Made by a program: the position numbers and the translations under genes | From: Lagopus muta | Lineage: Eukaryota > Chordata > Aves > Galliformes > Phasianidae | NCBI RefSeq assembly: GCF_023343835.1 | Contig: NW_026040159.1 | Location: 1 to 64,000 of the forward strand | Direction: 5' to 3' | DNA: 64,000 nt | Shown: positions 12,331 through 23,832 of the stretch, one piece after another | Layout: every line of letters starts with the position of its first letter | Position numbering within the stretch: the stretch's first letter is position 1 | The notes under the pieces: generated by a model | What the model saw: only the letters and a program-made list of their open reading frames with translations | Told to the model about the DNA's origin: nothing | Database searches by the model: none

Positions 12331-15300
12331 GGGATGAAATTGAACCACAGCTGGTGAAAGTTTGGTCTCTGGAGATGAAATTGAACCAGAGTTGATGGAA
12401 ATTTGGTCTCTGTGGATGAAATTAAAACTCAGTTGATGAAGATTTGGTCTCTGGGGATGAAATTAAAACAGGGTTGATAAAGATTTGGTCTCTGTGGGTG
12501 AAATTGAAACAGGGTTGATGTAAATTTGGTTTCTGGGGATGAAATTGAAACAGGGTTGATGAAGATTTGGTCTCTGTGGATGAAATTGAACCAGAGTTGA
12601 TGAAGATTTGGTCTCTGGAGATGAAATTGAACCACAGCTGGTGCAAATTTGGCCTCTGGGGATGAAATTGAAACTCAGTTGATGAAATTTGGTCTCTGTG
12701 GTGAAACTGAACCTCAGTTGATGAAGATTCAGTTTCTGTGGATGAAATTGAACCTCAGTTGATGCAAATTTGGTCTCTGGGGATGAAATTAAAACTCAGT
12801 TGATGGAAATTTGGTCTCTGTGGATGAAATTGAAACAGGGTTGATGTAAATTTGGTCTCTGGGAATGAAATTGAACCAGAATTGATGAAAATTTGGTCTC
12901 TGTAGATGAAATTGAACCACAGTTGATGAAGATTTGGTTTCTGTGGATGAAATTGAAACAGGGCGGATGGAAATTTGGTCTCTGTGGATGAAATTAAAAC
13001 TCAACTGATGGAAATTTGGTCTCTGGGGATGAAATTGAAACAGGGTTGATAAAGATTTGGTTTCTGAGGGTGAAATTGAACCTCAGCTGATGAAGATTTG
13101 GTCTTTGTGGATGAAATTGAACCACAGCTGATGGAAATTTGGTCTCTGGGGATGAAATTGAAACAAGGTTGATGAAGATTTGGTCTCTGTGGATGAAATT
13201 CAACCTCAGCTGATGGAGATTTGGTTTGTGTGGATGAAATTGAACCTCAGCTGATGCAAATTTGGTCTCAGTGGGTGAAATTGAACCAGAGTTGATGAAG
13301 ATTTGGTTTCTGTGGATGAAATTCAACCTCAGTTGATGCAAATTTGGTCTCTGTGGATGAAATTGAAACAGGGTTGATGAAGATTTGCTTTCTGAGGGTG
13401 AAATTGAACCTCAGCAGATGCAAATTTGGTCTCTGTGGATGAAATTGAAACAGGGTTGATGTAAATTTGGTCTCTGGGGATGAAATTGAACCAGAATTGA
13501 TGAAAATTTGGTCTCTGGGGATGAAATTGAAACAGGGTTGATAAAGGTTTGGTCTCTGTGGATGAAATTGAACCTCAGTTGATGCAAATTTGGTCTCTGT
13601 GGATGAAATTGAAACAAGGTTGATAAAGATTTGGTCTCTGTAGTTGAAATTCAACCTCAGCTGATGAAGATTTGGTCGCTGTGGATGAAATTCAACCTCA
13701 GCTGACAGAAATTCGGTCCCTGGGGATGAAATTGAACCTCAGTTGATGTAAATTTGGCCTCTGGGGATGAAATTGAACCACAGCTGGTGAAAATTTGGTC
13801 TCTGTGGATGAAATTGAAACAGGGTTGATGAAGATTTGGTCTCTGAGGGTGAAATTGAACCTCAGTTGATGCAAATTTGGTCTCTGTGGATGAAATTGAA
13901 CCAGGGTTGATGAAGATTTGGTCTCTGTGAATGAAATTGAACCTTGGCTGATGCAAATTTGGTCTCTGTGGATGAAATTGAACCTCAGCTGATGAAGATT
14001 TGGTTTCTGAGGGTGAAATTGAACCACAGTTGATGGAGATTTGGTCTCTGGGGGTAAAACTGAACCAGAGTTGGTGAAGATTTGGTCTCTGGGGATGAAA
14101 TTGAACCTCAGCTGATGGAGATTTGGTTTCTGTGTGTAAAACTGAAGCAGAGTTGATGAAGATTCGGTTTCTGTGGTGAAATTTAACCTCAGTTGATGAA
14201 GATTTGGCCTCTGTGGATGAAATTGAACCTCAGCTGATGCAAATTTGGCCTCTGGGGATGAAATTGAACCACAGTTGATGAAGATTTGGTTTCTGTGGAT
14301 GAAATTGAAACAGGGTGGATGGAAATTTGGTCTCTGTGGATGAAATTAAAACTCAACTGATGGAAATTTGGTCTCTGGGGATGAAATTGAACCTCAGTTG
14401 ATGGAAATTTGGTCTCTGGGTATGAAATTGAAACAGGGTTGATAAAGATTTGGTCTCTGTGGGTGAAATTGAAACAGGGTTGATGAAGATTTGATTTCTG
14501 TCAATGAAATTGAACCTCAGCTGATGCAAATTTGGCCTATGGGGATGAAATTGAACCACAGTTGATGAAGATTTGGTTTCTGTGGATGAAATTGAAACAG
14601 GGTTGATGCAAATTTGGCCTCTGTGGATGAAATTGAAACAGGGTTGATGAGGATTTGGTCTCTGTGGATGAAATTAAAACTCAACTGATGAAAACCCGGT
14701 CTCTGTGGGTGAAATTGAACCTCAGTTGATGTAAATTTGGCCTCTGGGGATGAAATTGAACCACAGCTGGTGAAAATTTGGTCTCTGGGGATGAAACTGA
14801 AACAGGGTTGATGAAGATGTGGCTTCTGTGGATGAAATTGAACCTTAGCTGATGAAAATTTGGTCTCTGGGGATGAAACTGAACCTCAGTTGATGAAGAT
14901 TCAGTTTCTGTGGATGAAATTGAACCTCAGCTGATGCAAATTCGGTCTCTGTGGATGAAATTGAACCTCAGCTGATGAAGATTTGGTCTCTGGGGATGAA
15001 ATTGAAACAGTTGATGAAGATTTGGTCTCTGTGGGTGAAATTGAAACAGGGTTGATGAAGATTTGATTTCTGTCGATGAAATTGAACCTCAGCTGATGGA
15101 AATTTGGTCTCTGTGGATGAAACTGAAACTCAGTTGATGAAGATTTGGTTTCTGAGGGTGAAATTGAACCACAGTTGATGAAGATTTGGTTTCTGAGGGT
15201 GAAATTGAACCTCAGTTGATGCAAATTTGGTCTCTGGGGATGAAATTGAACCAGAGTTGATAAAGATTTGGTCTCTGTGGATGGAATTGAACCTCAATTG

Positions 15301-15890
15301 ATGCAAATTTGGCCTATGGGGATGAAATTGAACCACAGCTGATGGAAATTTGGTCTCTGTGGATGAAATTGAAACAGGGTTGATAAAGATTTGGTTTCTG
15401 AGGGTGAAATTGAACCTCAGTTGATGGAAATTTGGTCTCTGGGGATGAAATTGAAACAGGGGGGTTGATGAAGATTTGGTTTCTGAGGGTGAAACTGAAA
15501 CAGGGTTGATAAATGTTTGGTTTCTGAGGGTGAAATTGAACCTCAACTGATGAAGATTTGGTCTCTGGGGATGAAACTGAACCTCAGTTGATAAAGATTT
15601 GGTCTCTGTGGATGGAATTCAACCTCAGTTGATGGAGATTTGGTTTCTGTGGATGAAATTGAAACAGGGTTGATAAAGGTTTGGTTTGTGTGGATGAAAT
15701 TGAACCACAGCTGGTGAAGATTTGGTGTCTGGGGATGAAATTGAACCTCCGTTGATGGAAATTTGGTCTCTGGGGATGAAACTGAAACTCAGTTGATGAA
15801 GATTCAGTTTCTGTGGATGAAATCGAACCACAGTTGATGTAAATTCGGTCTCTGTGGATGAAATTGAACCACAGCTGGTGAAAATTTGGC
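12331..15890. repeat. 41-bp minisatellite, about 86 copies
   Basis: The tandem unit of 41 bases is made of TTGATGAAGATTTGGTCTCT followed by GTGGATGAAATTGAACCTCAG. Copies differ by scattered point changes (CTCAG/ACAGG, CTGG/GTGG). Since 41 is not divisible by three, frames rotate every unit, giving many medium-sized overlapping frames of the FNFIHRDQIFI type on the minus strand. The array fills most of the VH-to-D interval. Confidence 0.93.
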
Positions 15891-16060
15891 CACGGTTGAC
15901 AAAATTCACCCACAACAGACGAGGTTTCACTTCCCAGAGGTGAAATTTTTACCCGCAGTCGACAGCACTGAACCGCAGCTGACCAAAATTCGGTCATGGT
16001 CGACAAAATCCTCCCCAAATCTCATTGCTTCCAGGCACAAAAAGAGGGAGAATCACCCCC
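15891..16060. other. Degenerate repeat edge between 41-bp array and VH
   Basis: Diverged 41-bp units (GGTGAAATTTTTACCCGCAG, TGACCAAAATTCGGTC) fade into sequence I do not recognise. No D segment or RSS is seen. Confidence 0.5.
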
Positions 16061-16257
16061 AAAACCCTTCAGATCGAAGCTGCCTCGATGGACCACGAAG
16101 CTGGGGGTTGTTTGGTGTTTCTCTGTTTATTTCCAAGCTCTCAGGTGCTGAATCCTCCCAAAACCCTTCAGATCGAAGCTGCCTTGATGAACCTCGAAGC
16201 TGGGGGTTGTTTGGTGTTTCTCTGTTGGTTTCCAAGCTCTCAGGTGCCGAATCACAA
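16061..16257. repeat. 99-bp direct duplication 3' of VH
   Basis: Two copies start at 16,061 and 16,160 with AAAACCCTTCAGATCGAAGC and continue through GAAGCTGGGGGTTGTTTGG and TTCCAAGCTCTCAGGTG. They differ at a few positions. The duplication sits about 50 bases beyond the VH nonamer. Confidence 0.85.
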
Positions 16258-16308
16258 ACCTTCACCCCTCCTCTCGGTCGCGTTTCACCACCCCGTGTTG
16301 AACCGTTG

Positions 16309-16347
16309 GGTTTTGTGCCAGCGGCGCCGTGGTTGGGAGTCACCGTG
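16309..16347 (-). other. 23-RSS of functional VH
   Basis: The heptamer CACGGTG on the sense strand (16,347-16,341) abuts the V coding end. The spacer is exactly 23 bases (16,318-16,340) and the nonamer is CACAAAACC (16,317-16,309), close to ACAAAAACC. It is the only V-side RSS recognised in the window, which marks this V as the one that can rearrange. Confidence 0.93.
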
Positions 16348-16661
16348 ACCAGCAGCTTTCGCGCAGTAATAGGTGGCGGTGTCGTCGGTCGTCAGGGTGT
16401 TCAGCTGCAGGCTCACCGTGCTCTGATCGTTGTTCCTCGAGATGGTGGCACGGCCCTTCACCGCCGACCCGTATCCTGTGCTACCACCAGTGCTGCTAAT
16501 ACCTGCGAGCCATTCCGGCCCCTCGCCGGGCGCCTGTCGCACCCAATTCATGCCATAACTGCTGAAGGTGAATCCGGAGGCCTGGCAGTTGAGGGTCAGC
16601 GTCCCTCCGGGCGCGTAGAGGCCGCCTCCGGATTCGGTCAATGTCGCGTCCACCATCAGGC
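16348..16661 (-). CDS. IGHV1: Functional VH, V exon (FR1 to FR3)
   Basis: The 314-base exon after the acceptor CCCCACAG is open throughout. It completes the leader (G-LMVD) and encodes [15 protein letters not shown] (FR1), Cys22 in [13 protein letters not shown]1 SYGMN, FR2 [17 protein letters not shown]2 [19 protein letters not shown]3 [17 protein letters not shown] and [12 protein letters not shown], ending AAG at the RSS. Both conserved Cys, the FR2 Trp and the D-T-A-x-Y-Y-C motif are present. It is the VH1-type gene that birds rearrange in all B cells and then diversify by gene conversion. Its FR1 ([19 protein letters not shown]) differs clearly from the pseudogene consensus ([19 protein letters not shown]). 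Confidence 0.95.
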
Positions 16662-17601
16662 CTGTGGGGAAAGGACAGACGGCGTTGACGGAGGCGCCGA
16701 CGCACGGACACGCGCAGGCGGGCCTTATTGACCCCCATAGACCCCTATTGACCCCCATAGACCCCCATAGACCCCTATTGACGCCCATAGACCCCCATTG
16801 ACCCCCATTGACCCCCACTGACCCCTATTGATGCCCATAGACTCCCATTGACCCCCACAGACCCCCATTGACTTCCATAGACCCCCATAGACCCTCATAG
16901 ACCTCCATTGGCCTCCATTGGCCTCCATAGACCCTCATTGACCCCTATAGACCCCTATAGACCCCCATTGACCCCCATTGACCCCCATAGACCCCTATTG
17001 ACGCCCATAGACCCCCATTGACCCCCATAGACCCCTATTGACGCCCATAGACCCCCATTGACCCCCATTGGCCTCCATTGACGCCCATAGACCCCCATTG
17101 ACCCCTATTGACCGTCATAGACCCCCATTGACGCCCATTGACCCCCATAGACCCCCATTGACCCTCACAGACCCCCATAGACCCCCATTGACCCCCATAG
17201 ACCCCCATAGACCCCCATTGGCCTCCATTGACCTCCATTGACCCTCATTGACCTCCATTGACCCCCATTGACCCTCATTGGCCCCCATAGACCCCCATTG
17301 ACCCCCATTGGCCTCCATTGACCCTCATTGACCCCTATAGACCCCTATAGACCCCCATTGGCCTCCATTGACCTCCATTGACCCTCATTGACCTCCATTG
17401 ACCCCTATTGACCCTCATTGACCCCTATAGACCCCCATTGGCCTCCATTGACCTCCATTGACCCTCATTGACCTCCATTGACCCCTATTGACCCTCATTG
17501 ACCCCTATAGACCCCTATTGGCCTCCATTGACCCCTATTGGCGCCCATGGACGCCAATAGAGGCCCCACAGCGCCCCACAGAGGCCCCACAGCGCCCTCA
17601 C
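16662..17601 (-). other. VH leader intron, 940 bp, filled by a minisatellite
   Basis: The intron runs from the donor GTGAGG (17,601 downward) to the acceptor CCCCACAG (ending 16,662). About 16,728-17,560 is a tandem array that reads GGGGGTCTATGGGGGTCAATGG on the sense strand in ~10-base steps. The last ~70 bases before the acceptor match the upstream flank of most pseudogenes (CGTCAACGCCGTCTGTCCTT), so donor homology starts where the minisatellite ends. V leader introns are usually about 0.1 kb, so this is long. Confidence 0.9.
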
Positions 17602-17647
17602 CTGGCAGGGCGGCCAGGAGCAGGAGGGAGGTGACGCTTGGGCTCAT
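17602..17647 (-). CDS. IGHV1: Functional VH, leader exon
   Basis: The 46-base exon starts at the ATG at 17,647 and encodes MSPSVTSLLLLAALPG with the last codon split by the intron (phase 1). It is a typical secretory signal with a Leu-rich core and closely resembles the chicken VH1 leader (MSPLVSSLLLLAALPG). The donor is G|GTGAGG. The start is supported by the TATA box and octamer 43-75 bases upstream. Confidence 0.95.
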
Positions 17648-17689
17648 GGTTGCGGAGCCGACTGCTGCTCCTCCGTCGGCAAGCTGGCG

Positions 17690-17721
17690 TTTTTATGGCC
17701 GTCAGCAGGGCTAATTTGCAT
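17690..17721 (-). promoter_or_regulatory. VH promoter: octamer and TATA box
   Basis: On the sense strand the canonical Ig octamer ATGCAAAT lies at 17,721-17,714 and a TATA-like CATAAAAA at 17,697-17,690, with the leader ATG 43 bases further on. Octamer plus TATA is the standard B-cell V promoter, bound by Oct-1/Oct-2 with OCA-B. Just upstream is a run of G (sense C) at 17,725-17,740. Confidence 0.93.
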
Positions 17722-17741
17722 AATGGGGGGGGGGGAGGGGA

Positions 17742-18350
17742 GAGGCTCGGCTTCGTTAGCGCGCTAATTGCGGGCCGGTCGCTTTGCTTCGTTACGCCGG
17801 GCGTCGTCACAGCTTAATGAGTTTTGTTTGTTGTTTACGCCGACTCGCAGAACCATGGAGGCCATTTAATTGCGGTTTCTCGTCAGGCCTGGCTTAATTA
17901 TTGAGTAATTTAATGACTAATTAGGCGCCTGTCTGTTCGATTAATGATTTAATTGCGATCTAGGCCCAAACTCGTGCTTCCTCGTTAATTATCTAATTAA
18001 TTATCGTTACCTGCTCTGCACTGAATTCTTTGATCCCGATGTTGACATCCCACCTCCTCCCCCATCAGGCCTTAATGAAGCATGCCTAATTAACAATTTT
18101 ACTTAATTAACGCCATGAAGTAACCTGACAAAATCATTTCTATGTGAGCCCTTCGTCTGCAATTAACTCCCAATCAGGAGTTAATTGATTGCAATTAATT
18201 ATTTAATCTCCGCTCGGTGCTTCTTCCCAAAGTTCCGTCCCTGTGACCCCCAGCGTATGTTAATTAGCTGTGATTATTAATTATTATTGCCAATTAGCCA
18301 TCAGCTCGCCATTCCTCATCGATTCACACCATTCTCAGCCCCGCCATCCG
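17742..18350. other. AT-rich upstream region of VH
   Basis: Mostly single-copy-looking, AT-rich sequence with many TTAAT/ATTAA motifs. No coding sequence, RSS or V body was found. Confidence 0.5.
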
Positions 18351-18795
18351 TTCGTTAGCCCTAATTAATCATTTAATATCAATTTAATCACGAGCTCATC
18401 GCGTCTCTTCGTTGAGTTACGCCACTGTCAGCCTCCCCATTTATTAATTAGCTCTAATTAATCATTTAATTTCAACTTAGCCACAAGCTCGTTACGTTTC
18501 TTCATTAAGTTATTCCCTTCTTACTCCCGTCATCCATTAATTAGCTGTAATTAATCACTTAATTTCAGTTCAGCCGTGGACACTCTGTGTGTCTTCCTTG
18601 ACTTATTCCATTCTCGCCCCCCATCATCCACTAATTAGCTCTAATTAATCATTTAATTCCAACTTAGCCACAAGCTCGTTACGTTTCTTCATTAAGTTAT
18701 TCCCTTCTTACTCCCGACATCCATTAATTAGCTGTAATTAATTACTTAATTGCGATTTAGATATGAACTCGTGCTTCCTCACTCAGTTGTCCCAT
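18350..18795. repeat. ~97-bp tandem repeat upstream of VH
   Basis: Units contain ATTAGCTCTAATTAATCATT, CACAAGCTCGTTACGTTTCT and TTAAGTTATTCCCTTCTTAC, with at least four degenerate copies. AT-rich sequence with isolated related motifs continues to about 19,130. Confidence 0.7.
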
Positions 18796-19129
18796 TGTTA
18801 CCCCCCCCCCACCGTGCATTAATTGGGTGCCACTAATTAGTTAATTAATTGACATCTGAAGCTGAGTTCTCATTGCTTATTGAATGATCCCATCACACTC
18901 CCAATTAAGCACTAATTAGGCACGTGGAATTAATTAATGTCAATCTCTTCAGTGCCTTACTTAGCATTTAATTAGTTGTGATCTTCGTGCAATTAAACCG
19001 TTAATTAGGGATTAAATGAAACATTTAATTGTGATTGTCTCATAATTAAGCCATTAATGAGGGACTGTTCATCAAATTGCTATCTTTCAATTAAATCATT
19101 AATTAGGGACTTCTAATTGCACCACACTC

Positions 19130-20190
19130 CACACAACCGTTAATTAGGGGTAATGAAGTATTCAATTAATAGCAATCTCCTCTCAATTAAACCACTAATT
19201 AGGGATAATGAAGCACTTAATCGCAGTCTTCTCTCAATCAAGCCATTAATTAGGGATAATGAAGCACTTAATCACAGTCTCCTCTTAATGAAACCTCTAA
19301 TTAGGGATAATGAAGCACTTAATCGCAGTCTCCTCTCAATCAAGCCATTAATTAGGGATAATGAAGCACTTAATCGCAGTCTTCTCTCAATCAAGCCATT
19401 AATTAGGGATAATGAAGCACTTAATGGCAGTCTCCTCGCAATTAAATCCCTAATTAGGGATAATGACGCACTTAATCACAGTCTTCTCTCAATCAAGCCA
19501 TTAATTAGGGATAATGAAGCACTTAATTGCAGTCTCCTCACAATGAATCCCCTAATTAGGGATAATGAAGCACTTAATCGCAGTCTCCTCGCAATTAAAT
19601 CCATAATTAGGGATAATGAAGCACTTAATCGCAGTCTCCTCTTAATGAAACCTCTAATGAGGGATAATAAAGCACTTAATCACAGTTTTCTCTCAATCAA
19701 GCCATTAATTAGGGATAATGAAGCACTTAATCGCAGTCTCCTCTCAATCAAGCCATTAATTAGGGATAATGAAGCACTTAATCGCAGTCTTCTCTCAATC
19801 AAGCCATTAATTAGGGATAATGAAGCACTTAATGGCAGTCTCCTCGCAATTAAATCCCTAATTAGGGATAATGAAGCACTTAATTGCAGTCTCCTCACAA
19901 TGAACCCCCTAATTAGGGATAATGAAGCACTTAATCGCAGTTTTCTCTCAATCAAGCCATTAATTAGGGATAATGAAGCACTTAATTGCAGTCTCCTCGC
20001 AATTAAATCCCTAATTAGGGATAATGAAGCACTTAATCGCAGTCTCCTCGCAATTAAATCCCTAATTAGGGATAATGAAGCACTTAATTGCAGTCTCCTC
20101 ACAATGAACCCCCTAATTAGGGCTAATGAAGCACTTAATCTCAGTTTTCTCTCAATCAAACCATTAATTAGGCACTTAATTGCAATCTCC
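19130..20190. repeat. 51-bp minisatellite, about 20 copies
   Basis: The unit of 51 bases includes AATTAGGGATAATGAAGCAC and TTAATCGCAGTCTTCTC. Because 51 is divisible by three, one strand stays open for 351 residues (a 17-residue unit with LIRDNEALNRSLLSIKP) and the other for 159. No start context, domain or splice signal supports a protein. Confidence 0.92.
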
Positions 20191-20690
20191 TCCCAATCAA
20201 ACCCCTAATTAGCAATCATTACACACCCTTCCCCACAGCCATTAATGAAGATCCTTTAATCCCCCCCCACCGCAACCCTTTCCCTGCTCACCCCTTCATC
20301 AAACCAACCCCCCCGTTAATTAAACCACTAATTAATTACACTTTAATTAATCCACTAATTAACGACGGCTCCATTGCCGCCCCACGCAGCGCAGCCCCAC
20401 CTGGGGAGGCCCCAAAATGGGCCGAAAAACCACAAAAAGGGCAAAAAAAAGCCACGAAAAAAAACAGCGTTTCCCGCCACCGCACCCAAAGCTTCCCGGT
20501 TTCGCCCCAAAAATGCCTTTTTTCACCCCAAAAATCGCTTTTTTCGACCCAAAAATATCCCCCCCCCCCCCCCCTTCCCCCCTTGGGAAGGGACACCTGG
20601 AGGCCGCAGCTGCGTAAAATTGATCGAATCGGGGCTTTCCGGCCCAAAAATAGGACGGCTTTTGGGGCTTGGATGGGGTGGAGGAGCCCA
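20191..20690. other. Transition region with first copy of the 115-bp element
   Basis: AT-rich sequence to about 20,360, then CCCAAAA-type low-complexity sequence and a C run of about 22 bases, then a ~115-base element at 20,571-20,690 (CTTGGGAAGGGACACCTGG through GGACGGCTTTTGGGGCTTGG). The element recurs three more times in the adjacent array. Confidence 0.6.
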
Positions 20691-23600
20691 CAGGACCCCA
20701 TAGGACCCCATAGGACCCCATAGAACCAATAGGGTCGTGCTGAACCCCATAGGACCCCATAGGATCCCACAGGACCCCATAGGACCCCATAGAAACCTAT
20801 AGGACCCCATAGGACCCCATTGGAACCTATAGGACCCCATAGGACCCCATAGGACCCCATAGGAACCTATAGGACCCCATAGGACCCCACAGGACCCCAT
20901 TGGAACCTATAGGACCCCATAGGACCCCATAGGACCCCATTGGAACCTATAGGACCCCATAGAAATCCATATGACCCCATAGGATCCATAGGAACCTATA
21001 GGACCCCATAGGACCCATAGAAACCTATAGGACCCCACAAGACCCTATAGGACCCCACAGGACCCCATAGAAATCCATATGACCCCATAGGAACCTATAG
21101 GATCCCATAGGAACCCACAGGACCCCATAGGACCCCATAGAACCTATAGGACCCCATAGGACTCCATAGGACCCCATAGAATCTATAGGACCCCATAGGA
21201 CCCCATAGAAACCTATAGGACCCCATAGGAACCCACAGGACCCCATAGGACCCCATAGAAACCTAAAGGACCTCATAGGAACCCATAGGAACCCATAGGA
21301 CTCCATAGCACCCCATATGAGTCCATAGGACCCCACAGAACCCCATAGAACCCCATAAGAACCCCATAGGACCCCATAGGACCCCATAGGAACCTGTAGG
21401 ACCCATAGGACCCCATAGGGTCTTATTGAACCCCATAGGACCCTGTAGAAACCTATAGGAACCCATAAGGACCCAATAGAACCCCATAGGAAACATAGGA
21501 ACCCATAGGAACCCATAGGACCCCATAGGACCCCATAGGACCCCTTCCCCCCTTGGGAAGGGACACCTGGAGGCCGCAGCTGCGTAAAATTGATCGAATC
21601 GGGGCTTTCCGGCCCAAAAATAGGACGGCTTTTGGGGCTTGGATGCCGTGGAGGAACCCACAGGACCCCATAGGACCCCACAGGACCCCATAGAAATCCA
21701 TATGACCCCATAGGACCCATAGGAACCTATAGGACCCCATAGGACCCCATAGGAACCTATAAGACCCCATAGGACCCCACAGGACCCCATTGGAACCTAT
21801 AGGACCCCATAGAAATCCATATGACCCCATAGGATCCATAGGACCACATAGGACCCCATAGGACCCCATAGAAACCCATATGACCCCATAGGACCCCATA
21901 GAACCTATAGGGTCTTATTGAACCCCATAGAACCCCATAGGGCACCATAGGACCCCATATGACTCCATAGGGCCCCACAGGACCCCATAGGAACCTATAG
22001 GAACCCATAGGACCCCACAGGACCCCATAGAAACCTATAGGACCCCATAGGAACCCACAGAACCGCATAGGAACCTATAGGAACCCATAGAACCCCACAG
22101 GACCCCATAGAAACCTATAGGACCCCATAGGAACCCACAGGACCCCATAGGACCCCATAGAACCTATAGGACCCCATAGGACTCCATAGGACCCCATAGA
22201 ACCTATAGGACCCCATAGGACCCCATAGAAACCTATAGGACCCCATAGGACCCCATAGGAACCCATAGGACCCCATAGCACCCCATATGACTCCATAGGA
22301 CCCCACAGAACCCCATAGGACCCCATAGGACCCCATAGGAACCTATAGGACCCCATAGGACCCCATAGGAACCCATAAGAACCATAGGACCCATAGGGTC
22401 TTATTGAACCCCATAGGACCCTGTAGAAACCTATAGGAACCCATAAGGACCCAATAGAACCCAATAGGAAACATAGGAACCCATAGGACTCCATAGGACC
22501 CCATAGGACCCCATAGGACCCCCTTCCCCCCTTGGAAAGGGACACCTGGAGGCCGCAGCTGTGTAAAATTGATCGAATCGGGGCTTTCCGGCCCAAAAAT
22601 AAGACGGCTTTTGGGGTTTGGATGGGGTGGAGGAACCCACAGGACCCCATAGGACCCCATAGGACCTATAGGGTCTTATTGAACCCCATAGGACCCCATA
22701 GAACCTATAGGGTCTTGCTGAACCCCATAGGACCCCATAGGATCCCATAGGACCCCATAGGACCCCATAGAAACCTATAGGACCCCATTGGACCCCATAG
22801 AAATCCATAGGACCCACTGGACTCCATAGGACCCCATAGGACCCCATAGAAATCCATAGGACCCCATAGGACCCCATAGAAACCCATAGGACCCCATAGG
22901 ACTCCATAGGAACCCATAGAACCTATAGGGTCTTACTGAACCCCATAGGACCCCATAGGACCCCATAGAAATCCATAGGACCTCATAGGACCCCATAGAA
23001 CCTATAGGACCCCATAGGACTCCATAGGACCCCATAGAAACCTATAGAACCCCATAGGACCCATAGAAACCTATAGGACCCTATAGGACCCCATAGAAAT
23101 CCATATGACTCCATAGGAACCTATAGGACCCCATAGGACCCCACAGGACCCCATAGAAACCTATAGGACCCCATAGGAACCCACAGGACCCCATAGGACC
23201 CCATAGGACCCCATAGGACCCCTTCCCCCCTTGGGAAGGGACACCTGGAGGCCACAGCTGCGTAAAATTGATCGAATCGGGGCTTTCCGGCCCAAAAATA
23301 AGACGGCTTTTGGGGCTTGGATGCCGTGGAGGAACCCACAGGACCCCATAGGACCCCATAGGAACCTATAGGACCCCATAGGACCCCATAGGACCTATAG
23401 GACCCCATAGGACCCTATAGGAACCCTTAAGACTCCATAGGACCCCATTGGAACCTAGAAGACCCCATAGAAACCTATAGGACCCCATAGGACCCCATAG
23501 CAACCTATAGGACCCCATAGGACCCATAGAACCTATAGGGTCTTGCTGAACCCCATAGGACCCCATAGGATCCCATAGGACCCCATAGGACCCCATAGAA

Positions 23601-23830
23601 ACCTATAGGACTCCATAGGACCCCATAGGACCCCATAGAACCTATAGGACCCCATAGGACCCCATAGGAACCTATAGGACCCCACAGGACCCCATAGAAA
23701 CCTATAGGACCGCATAGGGCACCATAGGAACCTATAGGACCCCATAGGACCCCATAGGACCCCAAAGGACCCCACAGGAACCCGTAAGACCCATAGGAAC
23801 CCATAGGATCCCATAGGAACCCATAGGAAC
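20690..23830 (-). repeat. (TATGGGGTCC)n minisatellite with embedded 115-bp element
   Basis: A ~10-base unit, AGGACCCCAT on the plus strand, fills 3.1 kb. A 115-base non-satellite element is embedded at 21,541, 22,520 and 23,219, as well as 20,571 at the edge. Spacings are about 970, 979 and 699 bases, so there is a higher-order unit near 970 bases. Minus-strand frames of the MGSYGVLWGP type are repeat artefacts. Confidence 0.92.
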
Positions 23831-23832
23831 CC

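Noticed and set aside
12331-15890. CRISPR-like regular repeat
   Set aside because: The 41-bp units are contiguous, with no unique spacers, in a vertebrate locus. It is a minisatellite.
15890-16060. Possible second D segment (CACGGTTGACAAAATTC)
   Set aside because: There is no heptamer-12-nonamer pair on both sides and no D-like core.
19153-20208. 351-residue plus-strand frame
   Set aside because: It is the 17-residue translation of a 51-bp minisatellite.
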